From RECM01 sp047921215 (GTDB lineage: Bacteria > Bacteroidota > Rhodothermia > Balneolales > Cyclonatronaceae), in the NCBI GenBank assembly GCA_047921215.1, contig JBLRWO010000009.1, positions 42,555-106,554 on the forward strand: a stretch of 64,000 bases of DNA. The letters run 5' to 3'. Every line of letters begins with the position of its first letter. The first letter of the stretch is position 1. This document shows positions 44,193 through 53,400 of the stretch, in pieces. The position numbers and the translations under genes are program-made. Below the pieces are notes generated by a model. The model was not told the origin of the DNA. It saw nothing but the letters and a program-made list of their open reading frames with translations, and searched no databases.

Positions 44193-45554
44193 TCAGGGGG
44201 TAGGAGGATTGGTTCGTGATATCCAGCTTTCAGGATCTATGTTGGTTTCACCGTCGCGGATCATGAAGAAGACAGCGGAACCCATCGTTGAATTTTCGTC
44301 GCCGCCACGACCGATGATGTCGCCGGCCCTCACGAACGATTGCGGCCTGACCGTGACACCTGTAAGGTTACCGTATGCGGTTTTGTAGCGTCCGTGATTG
44401 ACCACAACCATGGTATCAAATCCATTCAGCGGCATCACTATAGAGACAAAACCGTCGTGAACGGATCGCACGGTACTCAGTGGTTCGGTGGCTATTTCGA
44501 TGCCTTCACTCGGTATTTCAACACGGTAAACGGGGTGAACTTTTTTGCCGAATTTAACCGACACAGCTCCGTTATCTACCGGCCAGGGCAGTTTTCCCCG
44601 TTGCTGTGTAAACGACTGCTCCAGTACTTCAAGCTCGGCCGATGATGGTCCCGCTGCGGGACGTATCGGTGTGGAATACCTGGCAATCTCCATTTCGCGG
44701 GTGCGTTCATCCTCAATTTTCTCAGCTTCGGCCAGTTTTCTGAGCCGTTCTTCTTCAAGCAGGCGAATGCGCTCCTCCTCGGCCCTTCTCACCCGGTTTT
44801 CTTCGGCCAGCAGGGTATTCAGGGTTTTATTCAGGTTGTCGATCTCATCAAGCGTGCGCTGCATTTTCTGCTGGAGGTTCTCGCGGTCCTGCCGGAGGGT
44901 GGTGATGTTCCTCTCCTGCTGTTGCCTGTTACTTCCCAGCCTCTGACGCTGGCGTTGTTCTTCGGCCAGGTTTTGAGCATTCCGTTCACGGGCTGTCTCC
45001 AGGTCGTTGCGCTTGCCCTGAAGTTCATCCTGCAGTTCTGCAATCCGGTTGGCCTGCCGTTCACGGTGTTCACTGAATTTACGCAGATAGTGGCTTCTGA
45101 CCAGAAGCTGGTTCATGGAATTTGAGGTCATCAGCATCACAAACTGGGGGGTGCGCCCGTGCTTGTACAGGTAGGTGAGGGTCTTTTTGTACTCCTCCAT
45201 CAATTGCTCCAGTTCCTGCCGGTTCTCAACGATCTGTTTTTCGATGATTGCGAGCTCACTCCTGATCTGGGAACGCTGGGAGGTGAGGTTGCTGATTACC
45301 TGATCACGCAGGGTTATCTCGCGCTCAAGCGACTGGAACTGGCGGTACACATCTTCATAGCGGGTTTCGGTCTGCCTGATCTCGCTTTCAAATGCCAGCA
45401 ACTGATTCTGTAACTGTTCAAGCGTATTCCGGGTATCGTTCTGTTCTTTCTGCAGATCCCTGAGTAGCTGTTCGAAATTCTGCGCATATGCCCTGTTGCA
45501 TAAAAGCACCATCAATATCAAACCAACTGATAAAACCCGGAATAATGCCTTCAT
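44193..45554 (-). CDS. EnvC-like murein hydrolase activator (degenerate M23)
   Basis: The 453-residue protein has a signal peptide (LFRVLSVGLILMVLLCNRAYA). A long coiled coil of about 270 residues rich in Gln, Glu and Arg follows, then a C-terminal LytM/M23-like domain (about 315-450). The zinc site is degenerate: the usual His-Leu-His-Phe is replaced by AVFFMIRDG, and the first motif Gly-Ile-Asp is GIEIAT. That is the pattern of EnvC and NlpD, which do not cut peptidoglycan but activate amidases at the septum. Its ATG overlaps the end of the DUF4292 gene by four bases. Periplasmic action during division is inferred. Confidence 0.85.
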   Translation of the reverse strand: MKALFRVLSVGLILMVLLCNRAYAQNFEQLLRDLQKEQNDTRNTLEQLQNQLLAFESEIRQTETRYEDVYRQFQSLEREITLRDQVISNLTSQRSQIRSELAIIEKQIVENRQELEQLMEEYKKTLTYLYKHGRTPQFVMLMTSNSMNQLLVRSHYLRKFSEHRERQANRIAELQDELQGKRNDLETARERNAQNLAEEQRQRQRLGSNRQQQERNITTLRQDRENLQQKMQRTLDEIDNLNKTLNTLLAEENRVRRAEEERIRLLEEERLRKLAEAEKIEDERTREMEIARYSTPIRPAAGPSSAELEVLEQSFTQQRGKLPWPVDNGAVSVKFGKKVHPVYRVEIPSEGIEIATEPLSTVRSVHDGFVSIVMPLNGFDTMVVVNHGRYKTAYGNLTGVTVRPQSFVRAGDIIGRGGDENSTMGSAVFFMIRDGETNIDPESWISRTNPPTP

Positions 45555-46321
45555 ATTCTGATAATCGTTATATCGGATGGAATATCTATGTCGAAATCGA
45601 GATTGTTTTTATTCAGTTCCAGCGACTGGGTTACCAGGTGAATGACTGATCTGCCGTCCTGACTGAAAATCCTGATTGTTCTTGGTAAGTTATACCCGCC
45701 AATACCCGCATGGTTCTCGAAAACAAATGTCGAGAAAACTTCAGGGTCATCGGCGCTAAAGACAATCTGTTCAATAAGATAGTTCTGCCTGTTGAAGATA
45801 ACGGTTTTTCCGTCAAAAAAAATCAGTTTGTACCTTTTTTCATCCTCCAGAACGGTTTCAACTTCTTCGGCATGTAAAACGGGGTCGATAAAGTCGATCA
45901 GATTAAAGGCTGAAAAACCATTCAGAAGCAGTTCGTGCGAATTGGCTGTATCCGTTTTCCAGGCCTGCTTTTCGATGCGGTCGTAAATCAGCACCGAATC
46001 GCGGTCGGCATAAATGCGCCCTCCCTCAATACCCAGATTGTTGCGGATGCTAATCAGGGTCTGTTCCCGGTCGGAGGTAAAGCTGACGGCAACCCGCTCG
46101 CTAACCCCCGGCCGGCTGATCTGCGCACGGACCCTGCCCTCCATGCTGCTGATCGGTCTGCCGTATGTGGGAGAACCGGCCAGAATACGGGCCGGATCGG
46201 CATCAGATACACTAAAATCGCCCGTATCAACGGCCAGTCGTTTGACCGGCGAGCATGCCCCTGCTAATGCCACCAGTAAAATGACCACGGCCAACCGCAG
46301 GGTAATCAAATCAGTTCGCAT
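45551..46321 (-). CDS. DUF4292-type lipoprotein
   Basis: The 256-residue product has a lipoprotein signal (LRLAVVILLVALAGACSP, Cys at about residue 23). The body of long beta strands (SSMEGRVRAQISRPG; YKLIFFDGKTVIFNRQNYLI) resembles the LolA/LolB-like DUF4292 family of Bacteroidota. The function is not established; the fold suggests lipid or lipoprotein handling at the outer membrane. It overlaps the TPR gene before it by 11 bases and the envC-like gene after it by four, a tight three-gene unit. Confidence 0.8.
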   Translation of the reverse strand: MRTDLITLRLAVVILLVALAGACSPVKRLAVDTGDFSVSDADPARILAGSPTYGRPISSMEGRVRAQISRPGVSERVAVSFTSDREQTLISIRNNLGIEGGRIYADRDSVLIYDRIEKQAWKTDTANSHELLLNGFSAFNLIDFIDPVLHAEEVETVLEDEKRYKLIFFDGKTVIFNRQNYLIEQIVFSADDPEVFSTFVFENHAGIGGYNLPRTIRIFSQDGRSVIHLVTQSLELNKNNLDFDIDIPSDITIIRI

Positions 46322-48038
46322 CCAGCTTTTCCCTCAGGTGATCGCGTGTGCCGTCTCTGTCGAGTGACTGTTGCCACCATTTTCTGGCCTCTTCCATGTT
46401 GCCCAGTTTCTCATACACGTCGCCCATATGCTCCATGACAGTGGCACTGGCCTGACCGGTATCGATGGCGGCAGCAATATATTCCCGGGCCTTATCAAAA
46501 TCTCCTTTTTTGAAGTATATCCATCCCAGGGTATCGAGAAAGGCGGGATTACCGGGTCTCATCTCAACGGCCCTTGTTGCCATATCCATGGCATCTTCAA
46601 GCCTCAAATCCCTGACCGACAGGTAATAGGCATAGTTGTTCAGGGCAACATCATTCTCGCTGTTATATTCCAGTGCGCGGTCATAGGCTTTTTCAGCCTC
46701 GGGCCAGTTGTCAAGAGCTGAATAGGTATCTCCAATTGTTCCGTAAATATCTGATCGGAGGTCGCGCCTTGCCGGCACATCGGTGGCCTGCTCAAGCCAT
46801 TTAATCGCCTCCTGCTTCTGATCGTTCATCGAATAGGCAAGACCTGTAAAAAACAGGATATAGACGTCGTCCGGAACGATTTCGTTGCCTTCAAGACCCG
46901 CTCTGATGGCTTCTTCGTAAAGGCCCTCTCCGAACAGTATCTGCACCCGCCGCTGCCATGCCATCTCGTTTTCCGGCATCAGTTCGGTGGTTTTGTTCAG
47001 AGCGGCGATCGTTTTTTCATTATCACCGGCGAGTATATAGAAATCGGCGGCAAGGGCATGCCCCAGGCCGTAATCTTTGTGTTTTTCAGTAAGAAGATCA
47101 ACCAGGCGTGATGCATTTTGTCCCAGCAATTCGTTGCCCGGATTCCGCTGGTAACGGGCCACCAGGTACTGCACCACTTCTGCCTTGATGTCCGGGTTTA
47201 TCAGATCGTCGGCAACCAGGGTTTCCAGCAGCGCTCCCACCTTGTCCCACGCTTCATCCGCTGCGTGGATATCGGACAGGGCCAGGATCGTTTCAGGATT
47301 TCTCGGGTTCCTGTCGAGGGCGTCTTCCAGCACGGTAATGGCGGCTGTTTTATCATCCTCTTCGAGATACAGCTGACTGAGCGCTTTCAGTGTAGCCATG
47401 TTACCAGGTTCGATTTCACGCATTTGTTCCAGGGTGGTGATGGTGGAATCGCGCATCTTCAGAGAATAAAAATTGCGGTACTTCTGATAGAGCAGATTGA
47501 ACTCCGGCCCTGTGCGACGCTGAATTATATTGTAGGTTTCGTTGCTTTTAAGGTGTAATCCCTGGTTTGCCTGCTCCTGTGCGAGCAGATAGAGCACATC
47601 CAGATCGTCGGGATGGTACTCGATGGTTTTTTCGATTTCTTCAAGTGTGGCCTGGTTACGGCCCGCCGACCGGTATATATCGACCAGGTTCAGACGGTAC
47701 CACTTGTTACCGGGTTCAAGCTCTACAGCCGCCGCTCCATATAATGCTGCGTTTGCCACATCTCCGGTGTTGAAGTACGCCTCCGACAGTGAGTAGTACA
47801 CCCCGGAGCTTGGTTCCATATATTTTATGGCCTCGGACAGCAGTGCAACGGCTTCCTCATAATTTTCGAGCTCAAATTCGGTAATTCCCCGCATGAACAG
47901 AGACCGGCCTTTCGCTTTATCTTCAGCGGTGAGTTCAACCGGCGGATCGGGTCGAACCTGCTGTGCCTGGAGCACTTCGGCGGCCCCGGACAAGGCGATG
48001 AACAGTATCAGGATGATTCCGGTAACAGATGAACGCAT
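46311..48038 (-). CDS. exported tetratricopeptide-repeat protein
   Basis: The 575-residue protein has a signal peptide (IILILFIALSGAAEVLQAQ) and about a dozen tetratricopeptide repeats from residue 48 to the end, for example NYEEAVALLSEAIKYMEPSS, AEKAYDRALEYNSENDVALN and GDFDKAREYIAAAIDTG. It should act as a periplasmic or outer-membrane-associated scaffold. The downstream DUF4292 lipoprotein and EnvC-like genes overlap or adjoin it, an order known in Bacteroidota. No catalytic motif is present. Confidence 0.88.
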   Translation of the reverse strand: MRSSVTGIILILFIALSGAAEVLQAQQVRPDPPVELTAEDKAKGRSLFMRGITEFELENYEEAVALLSEAIKYMEPSSGVYYSLSEAYFNTGDVANAALYGAAAVELEPGNKWYRLNLVDIYRSAGRNQATLEEIEKTIEYHPDDLDVLYLLAQEQANQGLHLKSNETYNIIQRRTGPEFNLLYQKYRNFYSLKMRDSTITTLEQMREIEPGNMATLKALSQLYLEEDDKTAAITVLEDALDRNPRNPETILALSDIHAADEAWDKVGALLETLVADDLINPDIKAEVVQYLVARYQRNPGNELLGQNASRLVDLLTEKHKDYGLGHALAADFYILAGDNEKTIAALNKTTELMPENEMAWQRRVQILFGEGLYEEAIRAGLEGNEIVPDDVYILFFTGLAYSMNDQKQEAIKWLEQATDVPARRDLRSDIYGTIGDTYSALDNWPEAEKAYDRALEYNSENDVALNNYAYYLSVRDLRLEDAMDMATRAVEMRPGNPAFLDTLGWIYFKKGDFDKAREYIAAAIDTGQASATVMEHMGDVYEKLGNMEEARKWWQQSLDRDGTRDHLREKLDAN

Positions 48039-48123
48039 TATAGATAAATTTTGTGGACTAAATGATCAGGATAACCCAAAGATAGTACCATAACGTCACA
48101 AATCCGTATTCTGTGCCCGCTTA

Positions 48124-48858
48124 TCAAAAATTATGGCGCCAATTCGCCAGCGACCTGAACGATGGCAGCATCCGGGGGCCATACCAGCTGAACCACTCCC
48201 CGTCAGCCAGGGCGATCGTTGATTTGCCGGCCACACCCGTCATTTCCCGCACATGCTTTTCACCGAACGGATAGGGTTCGCTGCTCAGCAGGATTAACTC
48301 AGGGGCAAGATCACGGATCGCTTCACCGGTTAGCTGCGGATAGCGCTTCTTATCAGCACATACATTCTGCAGCCCGAATGTTTTCATTACGTCATGGATG
48401 TAGGTGTCGCCACCGGCAGCCATCCACGGGTCCCTCCAGATCAGGTAGAGCGTTCTGACAGGCTTTCTGCCATCTTCTGTGGGGATTACCTTCCGGATGT
48501 CATCCACCAGTGCAGTTGTCTGCGGTTTTCGGCCCAGGGCAGTCCCAATCCGCTGCATTTCGCGCAGAGCCTCATCCACCGTTGAAATATCGGTGACCAG
48601 CACCCGGGTATATTCGCTGATGGCATCCACATCCTCTTTCCTGTTCTCTTCCCGGTTGGCAATCACAATATCCGGATTCAGAGACCTGATCTTCTCAAGG
48701 CGCGGGTTTTTCGTTCCGCCAATGGCAGCAACACGATCCACCTCAAGCCGGGGGTGAACACAGAAGCGGGTCCGGCCAACGAGCCGGTGACCCAGGCCGA
48801 GGTGAAAAATCAGCTCTGTGAGACTCGGAACAAGGGAGATGATCCGTCGGGGAGTCAT
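48124..48858 (-). CDS. helical-backbone metal receptor, BtuF-like, without signal peptide
   Basis: From ATG 48858 the product is 244 residues and starts MTPRRIISLVPSLTELIFHL, the direct beginning of a BtuF/FecB-type binding domain. The frame stays open upstream, but that part is antisense to the kinase gene and has no signal sequence. Typical elements are IGGTKNPRLEKIRSLNPDIV, then a helical backbone, then LTGEAIRDLAPELILLSSEP and a C-terminal GKSTIALADGEWFSWYGPR. The domain normally binds cobalamin or iron-siderophores in the periplasm. Here no export signal and no permease or ATPase genes are seen, so a cytosolic role is likely. It follows the kinase gene by one base. Confidence 0.8.
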   Translation of the reverse strand: MTPRRIISLVPSLTELIFHLGLGHRLVGRTRFCVHPRLEVDRVAAIGGTKNPRLEKIRSLNPDIVIANREENRKEDVDAISEYTRVLVTDISTVDEALREMQRIGTALGRKPQTTALVDDIRKVIPTEDGRKPVRTLYLIWRDPWMAAGGDTYIHDVMKTFGLQNVCADKKRYPQLTGEAIRDLAPELILLSSEPYPFGEKHVREMTGVAGKSTIALADGEWFSWYGPRMLPSFRSLANWRHNF

Positions 48859-48859
48859 G

Positions 48860-49729
48860 TCAGAATCGTTTGATGATGGACACCACACGGCCAGCGTAAC
48901 TGCTTCCAAACAGGTTGGTATGAACCAGCAGCGGATAGAGATTGCAAATGTCGACGCGCTGTTCATGGCCTTTTCCGAGCGGCCAGGCTTCGTTATAAGC
49001 AGTATAAAAATCGTGTTCATAGCCGCCAAACAGCTTTGTGAAGGCGATCTCCATCTCGCGGTGGCCATAGTAGACAGCCGGATCGATGATGACCGGCAAA
49101 CCATCGTGGTCGCAGAGATAATTTCCGCCCCAGAGATCCCCGTGGAGCAATGCGGGCGGTTCATCCGGGAATATTTCGTGCAGCCGGACATAAAGGTTAT
49201 TAAAATTCCGTGACAGGCCGGGACTGAGCAGCCCCGAATCGACCGCTGCTTTCATTTGCGGCATGAGTCGCTCCCGGGTATAGAACTCAGACCAGGTTTC
49301 GTGCGGAGTGTTCGGCTGGTACAGGCTGCCTATGTAGTTATCATGATCCAGGCCGAACCGGGGGGTACTGTGCCGGTGAAGGGAAGCCAGCCCACGCCCG
49401 AAGTGACTGAAAAAGCCTGATCCCGGCCGGCTGCTATCAACATAGTCAATCAACAGCCAGGAATATTGGCCGTTATCGGTTGTATCCAGACCGATCACAC
49501 CGGGTACACGGATGTCTTTGCAGGCCTCACTAAGCACCGCCAGGCCTTTGGCCTCGGCTTCAAACATGGCATAAAGCGACCCTTTGTTGATTTTGAGGAA
49601 GAAGATTCGGCTATCTGCCAGTGAAATCCGGTAAGCGGCATTAATACTTCCGCCGCTTTCGGAAGACGCCGTATTAACCCTGCTTCCGAGCAGCGATGTT
49701 ATCTGATGGTTGACGGGTTGCGGAATCAT
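48860..49729 (-). CDS. fructosamine/ketosamine 3-kinase family protein
   Basis: From ATG 49729 the product is 289 residues. It carries the family's N-terminal GGSINAAYRISLADSRIFFLK (Gly-rich loop and ATP-binding Lys). The catalytic loop LLHGDLWGGNYL is near residue 195 and the metal site IIDPAVYYGHREMEIAF near 213. Such kinases phosphorylate the sugar of glycated lysines (fructosamines; in bacteria mostly ribulosamines or erythrulosamines), which then detaches, so the role is protein repair. The gene overlaps the phosphatase gene by 56 bases. The pairing is discussed in the findings. Confidence 0.9.
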   Translation of the reverse strand: MIPQPVNHQITSLLGSRVNTASSESGGSINAAYRISLADSRIFFLKINKGSLYAMFEAEAKGLAVLSEACKDIRVPGVIGLDTTDNGQYSWLLIDYVDSSRPGSGFFSHFGRGLASLHRHSTPRFGLDHDNYIGSLYQPNTPHETWSEFYTRERLMPQMKAAVDSGLLSPGLSRNFNNLYVRLHEIFPDEPPALLHGDLWGGNYLCDHDGLPVIIDPAVYYGHREMEIAFTKLFGGYEHDFYTAYNEAWPLGKGHEQRVDICNLYPLLVHTNLFGSSYAGRVVSIIKRF

Positions 49730-50255
49730 GATCTGATTTGTCGATAAGGGGTTCCAGAAGGTCGAGCAGCGCTTCACAACTGCGTTTAACAATGCGGAAT
49801 ACATTTTGAAACCCATCCATCCCCCCGTAGTAAGGGTCGGGCACCTCGCCGTCTTCCGGGTGCGGATCGAATTCCCTGAGCAAACGGATTTTTGCAGTAA
49901 ACAGGCCCTGAGTATCCAGAGCCCGGATATTGGCCCGGTTTTCCCTGTCCATAGCCACAATCAGATCATAATCATCGAGATCGCGCCGTTCGAAACGGGA
50001 AGCCCTCGAGAGCAGCTTTACACCATGCTGTGCTGCCACATCCCGGCTTCTGCTGTTGGCTGGTTCACCTATGTGATAGGCGGAAGTGCCGGATGAATCG
50101 ACCTGGAAACAGGCCTGGAGGCCGCGTTCGTTTACCAGGTGCTGAAATATACCCTCCGCTGTCGGACTGCGGCAGATGTTGCCGAGACACACGAAGGTGA
50201 TTTTAAAGGGATGCTGCCTTGTAATGGTTCTGCTGACCGTTACGGGTGATGTCAT
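49674..50255 (-). CDS. low-molecular-weight protein-tyrosine-phosphatase family
   Basis: The 193-residue protein has the phosphate loop TFVCLGNICRSPTAEGIF near residues 20-37 with the catalytic cysteine and arginine. The acid Asp is in VPDPYYGGMDGFQ near 143. It is longer than the usual 150-160 residues, with extra residues at both ends; the C-terminal 30 overlap the kinase start. LMW phosphatases remove phosphate from tyrosines, and some act on ribulosamine 5-phosphates on proteins. Placement directly before a ketosamine kinase favours the second role here. It is divergent from ileS. Confidence 0.9.
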   Translation of the reverse strand: MTSPVTVSRTITRQHPFKITFVCLGNICRSPTAEGIFQHLVNERGLQACFQVDSSGTSAYHIGEPANSRSRDVAAQHGVKLLSRASRFERRDLDDYDLIVAMDRENRANIRALDTQGLFTAKIRLLREFDPHPEDGEVPDPYYGGMDGFQNVFRIVKRSCEALLDLLEPLIDKSDHDSATRQPSDNIAARKQG

Positions 50256-50465
50256 GGAATTATTTGATTTTCAGATGTAACGTAACATGATGTTATCTAA
50301 TATACCGGTTGGCGCTGTTATGGTGTAGAGCCGAATTACGGGTCAAATTAATACCCGGATACCCACCGGATCAACACACCGGTTCCGATTCTTTAGCAAT
50401 CTGTTCACAGAAAATTTGTATATTGTGGACTTATTTTTATCCGGTTTCCGGCTACCAAAGCATGT

Positions 50466-53400
50466 ATGGAAAAGAAATTCAAGGAAATAAAACAGGCAGA
50501 TTTTCCCAGCATCGAACTCGATATACTGAAGTGGTGGGAAAAGCATACCATTTTTCAGGAAAGCCTCGATACGCGGGATGAGGGCATACCTTTTACGTTT
50601 TATGAGGGTCCGCCCACGGCAAACGGAAAACCGGGCATACACCATGTGCTTGCCCGGACAGTTAAAGACCTTTTCTGCCGCTACAAAACCATGAAAGGTT
50701 TCCGTGTGAACCGCAAGGCCGGATGGGACACACACGGACTTCCCGTAGAAATTGAAGTTGAAAAAGAGCTTGGGCTCAAGGGTCGTTCGCAGGTCGAAGA
50801 ATACGGAATCGACAAGTACAACAAGCTCTGCCGGGAAAGTGTACTCCGTTACAAAGACCAGTGGGACAAACTCACCACCAGAATGGGTTATTGGGTCGAC
50901 CTGAGCGATCCCTACATCACGTTCAAGAACGAATACATCGAATCGGTATGGTGGGCCATCAGTCAGCTTTACGAAAAAGACCTCATCTATAAAGGGTACA
51001 AAATACAGTGGTACTCACCCGGCAGCGGTACCGTACTCAGCTCGCACGAAGTAAGCCTCGGTTACAAGGAGATACAGGACCCCTCCGTATTCATCAAATT
51101 CCGGCTGGATGAAGCCGAAGACACATTTTTCCTGGCATGGACCACCACACCGTGGACCCTGATCTCCAACATGCTGCTGGCCGTACATCCCGATATACAG
51201 TACGCGCTGATCAGGCACACCGGCGGTAATGGTAAAACGGAGCATCTCATCCTGGCCGATTCGCTGCTTGGCAAGGTGATCGACGGTGACTATGAGGTCA
51301 TCAAAACGATAAAAGGATCGGAGCTGGTCGGCAAAACCTATAAGCCCGTATTCGACTATGCAGTCAATAAGCTTGGAAAGGCAGTGGCCTGGCGGGTTGT
51401 TCCGGCCGATTTTGTGACCCTGGATGACGGGACCGGTATCGTACACATTGCACCGGCATTCGGGGCCGACGACTACGATGTATCGATGCGCGAAGGTGTA
51501 CCCCTGTTCAACCCGGTTACCAACGAGGGTAACTTCGACGAAAGTATTACTGAATTCAGTGGTTTGTGGTTTAAGGATGCCGACAAACCCATAACCCGCG
51601 ACCTGAAAGAGCGGGGCCTGCTCTACAAGCACGTCACCTGCCTGCACAACTATCCGCACGACTGGCGCAAGGGCACACCGTTGATGTCGTATCCGGTAGA
51701 ATCGTGGTTTATACGCACCACCTCTGTAAAAGACAAGATGGTGGCGCTGAACAAAAAGATTAACTGGAAGCCGGAAAGTACCGGAACCGGCCGTTTCGGT
51801 GTCTGGCTCGACAATAATGTGGACTGGGCCATATCGCGTCAGCGTTTCTGGGGAACGCCTCTGCCGATCTGGGTGAGCGACACTGATCCGGACTATATCG
51901 AATGTATCGGGAGCATGGAAGAGCTTCGCAAAAAAGCGGGCCTTGCTGACGACGCAGAACTGGACCTTCACCGGCCCTTCATTGACACCCTAACCTGGAA
52001 AGCACCCGACGGCGGCACCATGCGCCGGATACCCGACCTGCTCGATGTCTGGTTCGATTCGGGAGCCATGCCGTTTGCCCAATGGCACTATCCGTTCGAA
52101 AACAAGGAGATTTTCAGTGAGAGTTTCCCGGCCGATTTTATTGCTGAAGGTGTAGACCAGACCCGTGGCTGGTTTTATACGCTGCACGCCATAGCAACCA
52201 TGCTGTTCGACAAACCGGCCTACCACAACGTGGTATCGAACGGGCTGGTACTGGATGCGAACGGCGAAAAAATGAGCAAGACGAAAGGCAATACGGTCGA
52301 TCCTTTTGAAACCATCCAGAAATTCGGTGCCGATTCCACCCGCTGGTACATGATCAGCAACACGGCACCATGGGATAACCTCAAGTTCAGCGAAGAGGGT
52401 CTCAGAGAGGTACAGCGCAAGTTTTTTAATACCATTGTGAACACCTACTCTTTCTTTGCCATGTACGCCAACATCGACAAGTGGACGTATGCCGGCACTC
52501 CGATTCCGATATCCGACCGCAGTGAAATGGACCGCTGGATCATTTCGAGAATGTTTACCACCATCAAGGAAGTGGATACCTTCTACGATGAGTATGAACC
52601 CACAAAGGCAGCCCGCGAAATCGAAACCTTTGTTGAGGACCTGAGTAACTGGTTCGTGCGCCGCAACCGACGCCGTTACTGGAAAGAGGGCAAGAGCATC
52701 GATAAAACAGCGGCATACCAGACCCTGTACGAATGCCTGCACAATCTGTCGAAGCTGATGGCGCCTCTGGCTCCGTTTACCGCAGAATGGCTCTACCAGC
52801 GGTTGAACGAGGTAACCGGAAAAGATGAAAAATCGGTGCACATCTCATTTTTCCCGACCGTTGAGGAAACCTCCATCAACAAGGCGCTGGAGTACCGTAT
52901 GGATCTGGCGAGAATTATTTCCTCTACCGTATTGCGCATACGGAACAAGATTAACATGAACGTAAGGCAGCCCCTGGCGCGTATCATTCTGCCAAGCAAC
53001 AGCGAAGAAGAACGGAACGCCATCGAGTCGGTCAAGCACATCATTCTGGATGAGGTCAACGTTAAATCGCTCGAATTTGTGGATGACGACTCCGGAATCG
53101 TTCGCAAAAGTGCCAAACCAAACTACCCGGTACTCGGGTCGAAACTTGGCAAAAAAATGAAAATGGTTGCCGGGAAAATCAATATCTTTACATCAGAAGA
53201 TATTACAGCATTTGAAGCTTCCGGCAGCGTTACCATTCCCCTTGATGACGGCGAAAGTGTAACCCTGGTTCGTGAAGATATTGAGATTATCAGGGATGGC
53301 CTGGAAGGCTGGTCGGTAGAAACCGAACGGGGTGTAACCGTAGCCGCCGATACCAACCTGACCGAAGAGCTTATAAACGAAGGGCTTGCCCGGGAGTTTA

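Noticed and set aside
48859..49191. N-terminal extension of the BtuF-like protein up to 49191
   Set aside because: The extension is antisense to the kinase gene and has no signal peptide or domain; the family match begins at the ATG at 48858.
51015..52841. Two long frames antisense to ileS (318 and 283 codons)
   Set aside because: The ileS reading is unambiguous on the other strand and the antisense products lack any recognisable feature.
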